This document shows, in pieces, positions 16,888 through 24,723 of a DNA stretch of 47,676 bases. The stretch comes from Terriglobales bacterium (lineage in GTDB: Bacteria; Acidobacteriota; Terriglobia; Bryobacterales; Bryobacteraceae). The notes under the pieces were generated by a model. It was not told the DNA's origin, did no database searches, and saw only the letters and a program-made list of their open reading frames with translations. Numbering within the stretch: position 1 is the first letter of the stretch; every line of letters starts with the position of its first letter. The translations under genes were made by a program, and so were the position numbers. The stretch is from NCBI GenBank assembly GCA_021372245.1, contig JAJFUV010000183.1, positions 1-47,676 on the forward strand, read 5' to 3'.

Positions 16888-17483
16888 GCCGACACCTCCT
16901 TCACGCGGGTGAGGTCCCGGTTGCGCAGCCGCCTTTTCAGCGACCGGCACTCCTCCGGGATCGCCTTGCGGACCGAGCATGTGTCACCGTGCATGTAGCA
17001 CTGCAAACAGATCTCCTCGGATCGGTTGCTGTTGCGGATGAGCGCCGCGGACAGCTTTTCGAGTACACGCACGGTCTTGGCCAGGTCATCCGGCGAAAAA
17101 CTCTCGAACGTCCGCGCCAGCATATCCGTCTTGCGGCTTTCGTATTGGTGCAGAACGTCGCGGCCGAATGGGGTGAGAATCAACTGAGTCAGGCGGCGGT
17201 CCGATTTCCCTTCGGCGCGCTTGATGAGGCTGCGGCGAACCAATCGGTCCACCAGCTTGCACGCCGCCGCGCTGCTCACGTCCAGCAGTCCTGCCAGCTC
17301 GCCCAAAGTCTGCGAACCATACTGGTCGATCAGTTTGAGCGCGGTTAACTGTACTCGCGTGAGCCGGCTCTCGCCGGCTTCGGGGAGGATTTCGTCCTCC
17401 ACCACGCTGTTCACCGCTTTCGAGAAGACCCGTGTGCTTCCCACAACGGCTTCAATCAGTTGGACGGTTGACGGTTGGGTCAT
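16884..17483 (-). CDS. MarR-family regulator with C-terminal cysteine cluster
   Basis: A 199-residue winged-helix regulator heading the hdr-flx operon and probably controlling it. The DNA-binding part spans about residues 40-115 (LTRVQLTALKLIDQYG; QTLGELAGLLDVSSAAACKLVDRLVRRSLIKR; DRRLTQLILTPFGRDVL), including the recognition helix and the wing residues DRR. A C-terminal extension beyond the usual MarR length carries four cysteines, C159-x2-C162-x6-C169-x9-C179, which may bind an Fe-S cluster or zinc. That is an inference. The start MTQPSTVQL at 17483 removes an implausible upstream extension. The start lacks a well-spaced ribosome-binding site. A motif shared with the rex promoter lies about 110-130 bases upstream. 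Confidence 0.85.
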   Translation of the reverse strand: MTQPSTVQLIEAVVGSTRVFSKAVNSVVEDEILPEAGESRLTRVQLTALKLIDQYGSQTLGELAGLLDVSSAAACKLVDRLVRRSLIKRAEGKSDRRLTQLILTPFGRDVLHQYESRKTDMLARTFESFSPDDLAKTVRVLEKLSAALIRNSNRSEEICLQCYMHGDTCSVRKAIPEECRSLKRRLRNRDLTRVKEVSA

Positions 17484-17592
17484 GACCTTTGCCGGTTGGC
17501 CAGTTCCGCCTCGCCGGCTGTCCTTTCCTTTATTCGTCCGGCCTCCGGCTCCGGGTACCGCACTTCCGGAGGTCTGTTTGTGAAACCTAATA

Positions 17593-17613
17593 TCGAGAAG
17601 GTTTTCACGATCT
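17593..17613 (-). promoter_or_regulatory. Candidate Rex-type operator in the marR-hdr leader
   Basis: On the minus strand this reads AGA then TCGTGAAAACCTTCTCGA. It shares 17 of 21 positions with two sites at the rex promoter (29796-29816 and 29923-29943). The core GAA-N4-TTC has the geometry of known Rex operators (TTGTGAA-N4-TTCACAA), with mismatches in the outer bases. It lies 110-130 bases upstream of the marR start. Binding by Rex, or by the MarR protein itself, is inference. Confidence 0.6.
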
Positions 17614-17628
17614 AGAAGCAACCACACC

Positions 17629-17655
17629 TCCCCCTGTTGTGCCAACCAAGGGGGA
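17629..17655. repeat. GC-rich stem-loop upstream of marR
   Basis: TCCCCCT (17629-17635) pairs with AGGGGGA (17649-17655), and inside them GTTG pairs with CAAC around a TGC loop, with two unpaired bases on one side. The stem could form in either transcript. No run of T follows on the minus strand, so it is not a textbook terminator. It may end the upstream hydrogenase operon, act in the marR leader, or be a protein site. Confidence 0.5.
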
Positions 17656-17822
17656 ATGTCGAATGCTAGGCCATGTTTCTCGCTACCACTAGAATCTCAC
17701 ATTTTCCATAGCGTGTCTAGATAAGGAAGAAATTCTCTATCAAGAGCGGCCTCGCCGTTTTGCCCGCTTTGGGGCTCGTCCTGGCTCGACCAACCCGGCC
17801 TCCAGATTCACGCTTTGGGGCC

Positions 17823-19004
17823 TCACGTGTACTGGATCGCGGTTTCTTTCATGTATTTCGACTCCAACAAGCCCGCGATGCGCTTGATGATGTTCCGGCG
17901 CAGATCCATTTCGACTGGCGCGCCAGGATCCTGGTGCGCCTGGTTGACCCTCGTACCTACAACAAAAGTAATGACATCGCTATTGATCAGGTACCCCAAC
18001 AGCTCCGTCGCAGCGTTCCGTCTCAGGCCCTCCGGCGGCGTGCCGGCTGCCAGTAGGCTGGCAACCCGTCCCAGCGTGATGGTTCCTTCCGTCACCAGGT
18101 TGATACCCTCCATCGTAGCGGCGGGAGGAACTTCCGGGTCGAGTTGCTCGAGACGGACGGCGAGCGGACGGCAAAGCACGCGGGAGACGATATTGGCGGT
18201 CGTGCCGCCGCATATGGCGATCGTGCCCTTGAAACTCGAAATCATGCGGCCCAACTCGTGGTCGCGGGCAGGGAAGAATGGCGGTCCGGTCACCACCAGC
18301 ATCGTGCGCGGCTCGCGGATGTGCAGTACGCCGCAGGTGATGTCGTCTTTGGCCTGGCCGCAGTCAAACGCAAGAGCCTTGGCGCCTATCTCGCGCGCCA
18401 GTTGCCGGGAGGTCATCGCCGGATTCCGGGCGAGCAGGCGCTCCGCGAATTCGCTGGCATGCTCGACGGTCCAGCCCAGGGGTGTACGTGGCGCCCCCAT
18501 GCCGGCCTGAGTCACGCCGTCGGAGAAGAACACAATGCGGTCGCCGGGAAGCGTGTCGATTTCCGAGTACTGAAGCGTGCGCTGTTGCCATTTGCGCAAC
18601 GTGATGGGGCGCTTCGGGGACGGCACCGCGCGTCCGTTGCGAAGCAACAGAAACGGCGGGTTATCGTACTCAATGATGCGGGTCTCGCCGGAGCTTTCCA
18701 CGTCGGCGATGGTGAAAGTGGAGTAGCTGATTTTGCGCACGCTGCAGATGGGCAGCGTGTCCATGATGGTCTCGGCCGAGCGGATGATGTCCGTGTAGCC
18801 GGAGACATATTTCATGGCCATGGTGGCGGTGAGCGTGGCCAGCACGTTGGCCTTGATCCCGCTGCCCAGTCCGTCGCTCAGGACCGCCAGCGTGCGGTCC
18901 TCCTCCTTCATCTTCTGGCATAGGAACACATCGCCAGGCGTGAGTTGCCCGCGCTTGGGGGTTTGCCAGCTATCGACGTCGACGAAGGAGCGGCGCACGG
19001 TCAT
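17823..19004 (-). CDS. SpoIIE-type PP2C serine/threonine phosphatase
   Basis: A 393-residue protein with a PP2C/SpoIIE catalytic fold in its first ~240 residues: the metal-binding motif LAVLSDGLGSGIKAN (about residues 39-53), YDNPPFLLLRNG, GDRIVFFSDGVTQAG (about 153-167) and a final KDDITCGVLHI, each bringing the acidic residues expected for Mn/Mg binding. The last ~150 residues (LVVTGPPFFPARDHELGRMISSF and onward, including ICGGTTANIVSRVL) are unfamiliar but resemble C-terminal regions of phosphatases found beside [FeFe] hydrogenases. It overlaps hydS by 4 bases, so it should be made with the PAS-containing hydrogenase and act in the same signalling path. Its phosphoprotein target is not in the window. 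Confidence 0.87.
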   Translation of the reverse strand: MTVRRSFVDVDSWQTPKRGQLTPGDVFLCQKMKEEDRTLAVLSDGLGSGIKANVLATLTATMAMKYVSGYTDIIRSAETIMDTLPICSVRKISYSTFTIADVESSGETRIIEYDNPPFLLLRNGRAVPSPKRPITLRKWQQRTLQYSEIDTLPGDRIVFFSDGVTQAGMGAPRTPLGWTVEHASEFAERLLARNPAMTSRQLAREIGAKALAFDCGQAKDDITCGVLHIREPRTMLVVTGPPFFPARDHELGRMISSFKGTIAICGGTTANIVSRVLCRPLAVRLEQLDPEVPPAATMEGINLVTEGTITLGRVASLLAAGTPPEGLRRNAATELLGYLINSDVITFVVGTRVNQAHQDPGAPVEMDLRRNIIKRIAGLLESKYMKETAIQYT

Positions 19005-20710
19005 TCTCCGCGATGCGGCTGCTCGATGTCGTCCGGCGAGAAGGATTCGACGATCTCGTTCAGCGTGATCTCGCTTTCAGCCGCGTTTTCACCGAGCAGA
19101 TAAGCGATCTGCTGCACGGTAGTCAACTGCTTTTGGATGACCTCGCGCGCCCGCCGTATGATTTGTTCCTTTTCAAGCGTCGGACGCGTCGCGTCACGAA
19201 CGATTCCGCCCACCAGCGAGTCCGGCTCAATGACGAACACCGTGGCGCTGAACACTCTTCCGCCGTAGCGCAACTGCCGGTCGAGGATTTCCTGCCCGGT
19301 CGAGAGCACCTGCCGGAATAGATTGTGGAAAGGAACGACTTCGGCAAGGCCGGTGCCCGTCGGGTCTCCGCCATCCCGAACGAAAAACGCGTTGAAGCTC
19401 GGGTTGGACTCCACAATGCGGAGCTGATCGTCGACTATGACGACGCCCGACGGCAACCGCTGCATCAACACGTTCGTCTTCTTCTGGGCCAGTTTCCGCA
19501 TGTAGCCGACGCACATCTGCCGTTCCGCGCGGCCCACGGCGAGCGCCTGGGCGAACTGGCGGCAGGAGTCATAGCCGCAACCGCCGCAGTTGAGTTCATC
19601 TTCCGGTGTGGTTTTTCCGACTGAACGCAGCGCCTCCCGCACCTGCGCGTCCGTGCATGCGAATTCGGGCAGGCCGACGGGCTCATAGGTCGCGCTGATG
19701 TCGATGCTGGGAAGCCGCGGCGGCGCGCTTTCGGCCGGTGCCGCCGTCTCCACCACTTGGGTGCGCTTGGCGACGGCAGCACCCGAACGAGTCCTGGGGC
19801 CGTTTACGCAGCCGCCTTCGCAGGCTAGCAGTTCGAGAAGAAGCGGCGCGCTGCCACGGCAGTTCTCCAAACCCTCCACCGCGCGCTGCACAGCGGAGAG
19901 GCCGGAAAACGACATAAAACCTGCCGGAGTGTCCCCGAGCAGAGCGCGCACGCCCTCGAGCATGCCGCCCTCCACCGGGTAGAGCGCACCCTCCCGGGCC
20001 GCTTCGGGAGTGAACCGGTCGTCTTCGGACTCCTGAATCTCACCCGGCGTGATTTTGCGATCGTCCAGCCACTGGCGCAGCTCGACGAAGGTAAGCGCGG
20101 CGTCGAGGAGTTCCGGGTGCAGATCCGCTTCGCGTTTCTTAGCGATGCAGGGCCCAATGAAAACCACGTGCGTCCGCTCGCCGTTTTGCTGCTTGAGCAT
20201 ACGCGCATGGGAAAGCACCGGGCTGAGCAGCGGCACGATCTGGCCGGTGAGATGCGGCTGATACTTCTGGATGTACTCAACCGCCACGGGACAAGCCGAC
20301 GAAATGCGCACTCCGGTCTTCCTGTTGCGCAGGTCCTCGGCCAGGTGCGCCGAAACCTCCTGCGCACCCAGCGCTGTTTCCGACACCGCCGTGAAGCCCA
20401 ACCGCCTCAGCGCGGCGATGATCTGCGCGGGCCGCAAGTCCTCGAATTCGCTGATGTAGGAGGGCGCCAGCGAAACCACCACGGGGTCACCCGAGGCCAA
20501 CAGGCGCTCCACCACGCCGCGATCGCTCCGGACTTTCTTGGCGCTGTGCGGACAAGCGGCAACGCAATGACCACAACAGACGCATAACTCCGGAATCACG
20601 CTGGCATAGCCCGATGCAACCTTAATGGCCTTGACCGAGCATTCGCGAATGCAGCGGTAGCAGTCCTGGCATTCGGTGCGTTCAGTGTAGACGGGACCCT
20701 TTTCGGTCAT
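19001..20710 (-). CDS. hydS: HydS-like sensory [FeFe] hydrogenase with PAS domain (group C type)
   Basis: A 569-residue protein. Two N-terminal [4Fe-4S] clusters (Cys14/17/20/24 and Cys43/46/49/53) precede an H-cluster domain with altered motifs: SSACPV (138-142) where catalytic enzymes have TSCCPAW, GPCIAKKRE (187-194) and ACEGGCVNG (296-304). The Ala at 139 replaces the cysteine used for proton transfer, as in sensory-type enzymes such as Thermotoga HydS. A cysteine cluster (NCGGCGYDSC...C400) leads to a PAS domain (about 412-510) and a helical C terminus. This fits the group C hydrogenases proposed to sense H2 or redox state. It overlaps the [2Fe-2S] gene and the SpoIIE gene by 4 bases each. 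Low catalytic rate and signalling role are inferred. Confidence 0.88.
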   Translation of the reverse strand: MTEKGPVYTERTECQDCYRCIRECSVKAIKVASGYASVIPELCVCCGHCVAACPHSAKKVRSDRGVVERLLASGDPVVVSLAPSYISEFEDLRPAQIIAALRRLGFTAVSETALGAQEVSAHLAEDLRNRKTGVRISSACPVAVEYIQKYQPHLTGQIVPLLSPVLSHARMLKQQNGERTHVVFIGPCIAKKREADLHPELLDAALTFVELRQWLDDRKITPGEIQESEDDRFTPEAAREGALYPVEGGMLEGVRALLGDTPAGFMSFSGLSAVQRAVEGLENCRGSAPLLLELLACEGGCVNGPRTRSGAAVAKRTQVVETAAPAESAPPRLPSIDISATYEPVGLPEFACTDAQVREALRSVGKTTPEDELNCGGCGYDSCRQFAQALAVGRAERQMCVGYMRKLAQKKTNVLMQRLPSGVVIVDDQLRIVESNPSFNAFFVRDGGDPTGTGLAEVVPFHNLFRQVLSTGQEILDRQLRYGGRVFSATVFVIEPDSLVGGIVRDATRPTLEKEQIIRRAREVIQKQLTTVQQIAYLLGENAAESEITLNEIVESFSPDDIEQPHRGE

Positions 20711-20958
20711 GGATTCTCTCCGGCATGAAGCTCACGGCGAAGCAGTTCCAGGATGGAGTCTGGCGTTACGCCGTGGTACTCGCAGCCATCAATCGTGATG
20801 TTCGGACCGGAACCGCACCGCTCCCGGCACAGCGTGCCCGTGAGACTCACGACCACGCTGGGGCAGTTCCGTGCCACATAGTCGCGCACGATGCCAAGAT
20901 TCTCCGCGTTTCCGCGCGCGAAACAGGAACTGCCCATGCAGATGCCGATGCGAGCCAT
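20707..20958 (-). CDS. Thioredoxin-fold [2Fe-2S] ferredoxin-like protein
   Basis: An 83-residue protein of the NuoE/HydC-like thioredoxin-fold [2Fe-2S] family. Cysteines fall in GICMGSSCFARG and GTLCRERCGSGPNITID, giving the C-x4-C...C-x3-C pattern. It closely resembles the C-terminal domain of HydA (Cys596, 601, 633, 637), sharing the CxGxSCFxRG and CxxxCxxGPxxxIDG patterns, so the two may be related by domain duplication. It overlaps hydS by 4 bases and probably donates or accepts electrons for HydS. The ATG at 20958 was chosen because the upstream frame is the shadow of hydE. Confidence 0.83.
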   Translation of the reverse strand: MARIGICMGSSCFARGNAENLGIVRDYVARNCPSVVVSLTGTLCRERCGSGPNITIDGCEYHGVTPDSILELLRRELHAGENP

Positions 20959-20983
20959 AACCGTCAGGTGCCGCTGTTTCCGT

Positions 20984-22048
20984 TTAGAAGGCGAACTGCG
21001 GTTGCGGCCGGTAGTCCAACTTGCGGCGGTTGCCCGGACCGTCGGCCGGACGCCGGCCGATGGATTGCACGCGCCCGCGCAGGCACCGGCTGCAATCGGC
21101 CGGCTCCTCGGTAACGCACGCTTTGCTCGGGTAGATTTCATAGAGCGGCCGGCAGCTCACCGGCGTCAGGTTAGGCATCACGACGTTGGCGCCGCGCTGC
21201 AGCCCGAGTTCGCGGCCGTTGGCGGCGTTGATCGTAGCCAAAGCCGTGGTACTCGGAATGTTCGTGTCCGGGCAGGCCAAGCGCGTGAGCGCGATGACCT
21301 TGTAGGACATGTCCTCCGTAGCCGGTACCTGCTCGTCCGGTGACAGGGTGAGTGCCAGGCTTCCGTTGCCGAGCGGCGTAGCCGGGTGTGGAATATAAGG
21401 CCCAACGCCGATCATATCGAGATCCAGCTCGCGGAACAACGCGATGTCGTTCGCCAGGCTGGCGTAGCTCTGTCCCGGAATGCCGATCATGACGCCGCTA
21501 CCGATCTCATAGCCCATTTGCCTGAGTTTGCGGAGCAAAGCGAGCCGCGTAGGATGACCCGGTACGGTGGGATGAATCTTGCGGTAGAGTTCCTGGTCGG
21601 AAGTTTCGTACCGCAGCAGATAGCGGTCGGCGCCTGCCTCGCGCCACTCGGCCAGGTCCCACTCGTTGCGCTCGCCCATGCTGAGCGTGACGGCCAGGTT
21701 GGTCTCCTGCTTGATGTGGCGGATGATGTTCGCAAACCAGGCCGGCGCGATGCCGTAGTCCTCGCCACCTTGCAGCACTACGGTGCCGTAGCCCAGCATG
21801 GCGGCGCGCTTGGCGCAATCGAGGATTTCGGTGCGGGACAGCCGGTAGCGTTTGAGGGCCAAGTTCTCCGCGCGAACGCCGCAGTAGGTGCAGCTCCGCA
21901 CGCAGTAGTTGCTGACTTCAATCAGCCCTCGGAAATGAACGACGTCGCCAACGTACTGGCGGCGTGTGGAATCGGCACGAGCGTACAGGCGGTCAAGCCT
22001 CGCCGGGCCGGTTTCCTTTAACCAGTTCGTGATTTCGTCAATATGCAT
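20984..22048 (-). CDS. hydE: [FeFe] hydrogenase H-cluster radical SAM maturase HydE
   Basis: A 354-residue radical SAM enzyme of H-cluster assembly, which acts on the organometallic Fe(CO)2CN-cysteine intermediate made by HydG. The radical SAM motif C49-VRS-C53-TY-C56 sits in EVSNYCVRSCTYCGVRAEN. The HydE/BioB-like motifs VVLQGGEDYG, VTLSMGERNEWDLAEWREAGADRYLLRYET and PSTTALATINAANGRELGLQRGANVVMPNLTP follow. Extra cysteines close to the C terminus (CVTEEPADCSRCL) match the auxiliary cluster site of some HydE proteins. It overlaps hydF by 11 bases and lies 25 bases before the small [2Fe-2S] gene. Confidence 0.95.
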   Translation of the reverse strand: MHIDEITNWLKETGPARLDRLYARADSTRRQYVGDVVHFRGLIEVSNYCVRSCTYCGVRAENLALKRYRLSRTEILDCAKRAAMLGYGTVVLQGGEDYGIAPAWFANIIRHIKQETNLAVTLSMGERNEWDLAEWREAGADRYLLRYETSDQELYRKIHPTVPGHPTRLALLRKLRQMGYEIGSGVMIGIPGQSYASLANDIALFRELDLDMIGVGPYIPHPATPLGNGSLALTLSPDEQVPATEDMSYKVIALTRLACPDTNIPSTTALATINAANGRELGLQRGANVVMPNLTPVSCRPLYEIYPSKACVTEEPADCSRCLRGRVQSIGRRPADGPGNRRKLDYRPQPQFAF

Positions 22049-23318
22049 AATTCCTCTCGAAAGATGATGTCTTTGACTCCGATGCGGTCCGCGACTCCTT
22101 GCGGGTCCGCCTCTTGCGAAATACTTCGAGCGCCGCCGGAAACGGCTCCAGCGCGCGTTCCAAAATCCCCAGGCAGAAAGCGATCGCCAGCCCGTAGTTC
22201 GTGATGGCGACGCCGGCCGCCTGCGCCCGGGCGATCCGGGCGGTCACCTCGCGGCGGTTCAACATGCAGGCGCCGCAATGGACGATCAGCCTGAAACTAC
22301 TTAAGTCCTCGGGAAAATCATGTCCCTGTGTGTGCACGAATTCGACGCGCGCGCCGGTGTATTCCTTGATCCAGCGCGGAATCTTCACTCGCCCGATGTC
22401 TTCACCGATCGGATGATGCGTGCACGCTTCCGCGATCAGAACGCGATCTCCTTCGCGCAGTTCGCCGATCGCCGTGGCACCCAGGGCCTGTCTCACCAGA
22501 TCGCCTTTCAATCGCGAAAAAAGAATCGAGAAGCTTGTGAGGGGCACGCCGGCCGGCACCTCGGCCGCGACTTTTGAAAATGCCTGCGAGTCGGTGACGA
22601 CCAGCCGCGGCGCCCGGCGCAGATTGGCCAGCGCGGAGGCCAGCTCTCTTTCCGTCACCACCATGCACATGGCATCGTGATCCAGAAGATCGCGAATGGT
22701 TTGCGCCTCCGGAAGAATCAGGCGGCCCTTGGGTGCTTCCTTGTCGATGGGCACTACCAGAACGGCCAGCTCCCCCGGTCCCACTAAGTCGCTGACGATG
22801 GTTTGTTCTCCGGCGGCGTCCTTGGGCGCGTATTCAACAATGGCCGCGCGCAACTCTGCGATACCGGCACCTGTGAGCGCCGAGACGGAGACAGCTTTCA
22901 CCTGCCGGTTCTCCAGACGCGGGGCCGCGCCTAGATCGCTCTTGTTGAACGCCACCAGTACCGGCACACGGCGCCGCTCAAATTCTCCGAGCAGCCCGTC
23001 TTCAAAATCGCCCCATCCGCCGTCGCTCACAATCACGGCCAGATCGGTCCGGTCGAGCGCGCGGCGCGTTTTTGCGATGCGCTCCTCGCCCAGCGCGCCC
23101 ACGTCGTCCAGCCCCGCCGTGTCGATGAACACCACCGGCCCAAGTGGCAGAAGCTCCATCGGCTTTTCGACCGGATCGGTGGTCGTGCCGGCGACCTCGG
23201 AGACGATCGACACCTGCTGCCGCGTCAGCGCGTTAAGCAGGCTCGACTTGCCCGTGTTGCGGCGGCCGAACAACCCGATTTGAACGCGGAAACCGCGCGG
23301 TGTGGAGTCTGCTTTCAC
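22038..23318 (-). CDS. hydF: [FeFe] hydrogenase H-cluster maturation GTPase HydF
   Basis: A 426-residue scaffold GTPase that assembles the diiron subcluster and delivers it to HydA. The N-terminal GTPase domain shows the P-loop GRRNTGKSS (about 18-26), GTTTDPVE, the DTAGLDD switch (66-72) and NKSD (125-128). The C-terminal cluster-binding domain has C299-T-H301 followed by H347-C348-GA-C351, the CxH...HCxxC pattern of the family. It starts with GTG at 23318, overlapping the hydG stop. The C-terminal tail after residue 400 (RKRRTRKESRTASESK) is basic and unusual. It is needed for both HydA and HydS to be active. Confidence 0.95.
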   Translation of the reverse strand: MKADSTPRGFRVQIGLFGRRNTGKSSLLNALTRQQVSIVSEVAGTTTDPVEKPMELLPLGPVVFIDTAGLDDVGALGEERIAKTRRALDRTDLAVIVSDGGWGDFEDGLLGEFERRRVPVLVAFNKSDLGAAPRLENRQVKAVSVSALTGAGIAELRAAIVEYAPKDAAGEQTIVSDLVGPGELAVLVVPIDKEAPKGRLILPEAQTIRDLLDHDAMCMVVTERELASALANLRRAPRLVVTDSQAFSKVAAEVPAGVPLTSFSILFSRLKGDLVRQALGATAIGELREGDRVLIAEACTHHPIGEDIGRVKIPRWIKEYTGARVEFVHTQGHDFPEDLSSFRLIVHCGACMLNRREVTARIARAQAAGVAITNYGLAIAFCLGILERALEPFPAALEVFRKRRTRKESRTASESKTSSFERNYAY

Positions 23319-24718
23319 AGGTAAGCGTCTCTCTTGCCCGAGCGCACGTCGTGGAGCAGCATTTCGGATAATGAACGCTGCTCGCCGGACATCTTTGCCA
23401 GATTGATGTTGATGAGTTGCTCGCCCGCCGCGCGCGTGGCCGGGCTGGCGTAATCGATCAGGTATTCCTCGAAGGTCGAAATCGCGTTTGGCTCGCAGTG
23501 GTTCTTAATTTCGCCCGGTTTGGCCAGATCCATGAAATCCCGGCCGGTCCGTCCCAGCCGGTAGCAGGCGGTGCAGAACGAGGGCATGAAGCCGCGCCCG
23601 GAAATGTCGCGGATCACTTCGTCGAGCGAACGATGGTCGCCCAACTGAAACTGGCTCGACTCCGGAACGCCCTCGCCGTTCACGTATCCGCCCGGATCCG
23701 TGCGGCTGCCGGCGGAGATCTGCGAGATGCCAAGCTCGAGGGCCTCGGTGCGCACCCATGGGTCTTCGCGCGTCGAAAGGATCATCCCGGTGTAGGGCAC
23801 GGCCAGCCGCAGGATCGCGATCAGCTTGAGAAAGTCCTCGTCGCTTACGGCATATGGCGGGTTGGAAGCGAATGGAGCACCCACGGCCGGTTCCAGGCGC
23901 GGCACCGAGATGGTGTGCGGGCCGACGCCGTACTCGTGTTCGAGCGAGCGGATGTGTTCGAACATGGCCAGCACTTCGAATTTCCAGTCGTACAACCCGA
24001 ACAACACGCCGATGCCGACATCATTGATGCCCGCCTCCATAGCCCGGTGCATGGCCGTGACTCGCCAGTTGTAATCCACCTTAGGGCCGGAGCGGTGCAG
24101 ATCGGCGTAAGTGGGCCGGTGATAGGTTTCCTGGAAGAGCTGGTAGGTACCAATGCCGGCGTCTTTCAGTTGCTGGAACTCCTCCAGCCACAGGGGAGCG
24201 ATGTTGACGTTCACGCGGCGGATCTCACCGTTGCCCACGCGCGTCTCGTAGATGGTGGCGATGGAATCCAGAATGTAGTCGAATCCGCCCTGGCCCAGAT
24301 AGGACTCGCCCGCCACGAGCAACACGCGCTTGTGTCCCTGCTCAACCAGCACGCGCACTTCGGCGGCGATCTCTTCCTGGGTGAGCGCGCGGCGCCGGAC
24401 CGCGTCGCTGGAGGAACGGAACGCGCAGTAGGGGCAGTCGTTGCTGCAATAGTTCGAGATATAGAGAGGCGCGAACAGGACGAGGCGCGAGCCGTAGATC
24501 TGCTCCTTGACGTAGCGAGCCGTGTCGCGCAATTCGCTTATCAGCAGCGGATCGCTCACGTTCATCAGTACGGCCACTTCTTCCGGAGTCAATCCGCCGA
24601 GATCGCGAGCCTTGGAGAAGATGTCCCGCACGCGATGGGTATCCGGCGCCGGGCAATACCCGAGCGTCTCGTTGATTTCCGCTTCGTCGATGAATGTTCC
24701 TCGGTCTATCATGTTCAT
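23315..24718 (-). CDS. hydG: [FeFe] hydrogenase H-cluster radical SAM maturase HydG
   Basis: A 467-residue radical SAM tyrosine lyase that makes the CO and CN ligands and the Fe-cysteine synthon of the H-cluster. The radical SAM motif C91-SND-C95-PY-C98 lies in LYISNYCSNDCPYCAFRSS. GESYLGQGGFDYI and the long ThiH-like stretch GLYDWKFEVLAMFEH and SVPRLEPAVGAP follow. The C-terminal auxiliary cluster site shows as FCTACYRLGRTGRDFMDL. The frame opens at a TTG (24727) overlapping the hydA stop, but the ATG at 24718 lies about 10 bases from AAGGAGAG and is preferred. It overlaps hydF by 4 bases. Confidence 0.95.
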   Translation of the reverse strand: MNMIDRGTFIDEAEINETLGYCPAPDTHRVRDIFSKARDLGGLTPEEVAVLMNVSDPLLISELRDTARYVKEQIYGSRLVLFAPLYISNYCSNDCPYCAFRSSSDAVRRRALTQEEIAAEVRVLVEQGHKRVLLVAGESYLGQGGFDYILDSIATIYETRVGNGEIRRVNVNIAPLWLEEFQQLKDAGIGTYQLFQETYHRPTYADLHRSGPKVDYNWRVTAMHRAMEAGINDVGIGVLFGLYDWKFEVLAMFEHIRSLEHEYGVGPHTISVPRLEPAVGAPFASNPPYAVSDEDFLKLIAILRLAVPYTGMILSTREDPWVRTEALELGISQISAGSRTDPGGYVNGEGVPESSQFQLGDHRSLDEVIRDISGRGFMPSFCTACYRLGRTGRDFMDLAKPGEIKNHCEPNAISTFEEYLIDYASPATRAAGEQLININLAKMSGEQRSLSEMLLHDVRSGKRDAYL

Positions 24719-24723
24719 GAACG

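Larger units (their letters stand above)
17484..17822 (-). promoter_or_regulatory. Intergenic control region between the hydS/spoIIE operon end and marR-hdr
   Basis: These 339 bases carry no gene. They separate the end of the SpoIIE-type phosphatase gene from marR on the same strand. They hold a candidate Rex-like operator (17593-17613) and a GC-rich stem-loop (17629-17655), plus several CTAG/TCTAG sequences (for example near 17611 and 17717). I could not place convincing -35 and -10 boxes for the marR operon. Confidence 0.6.
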
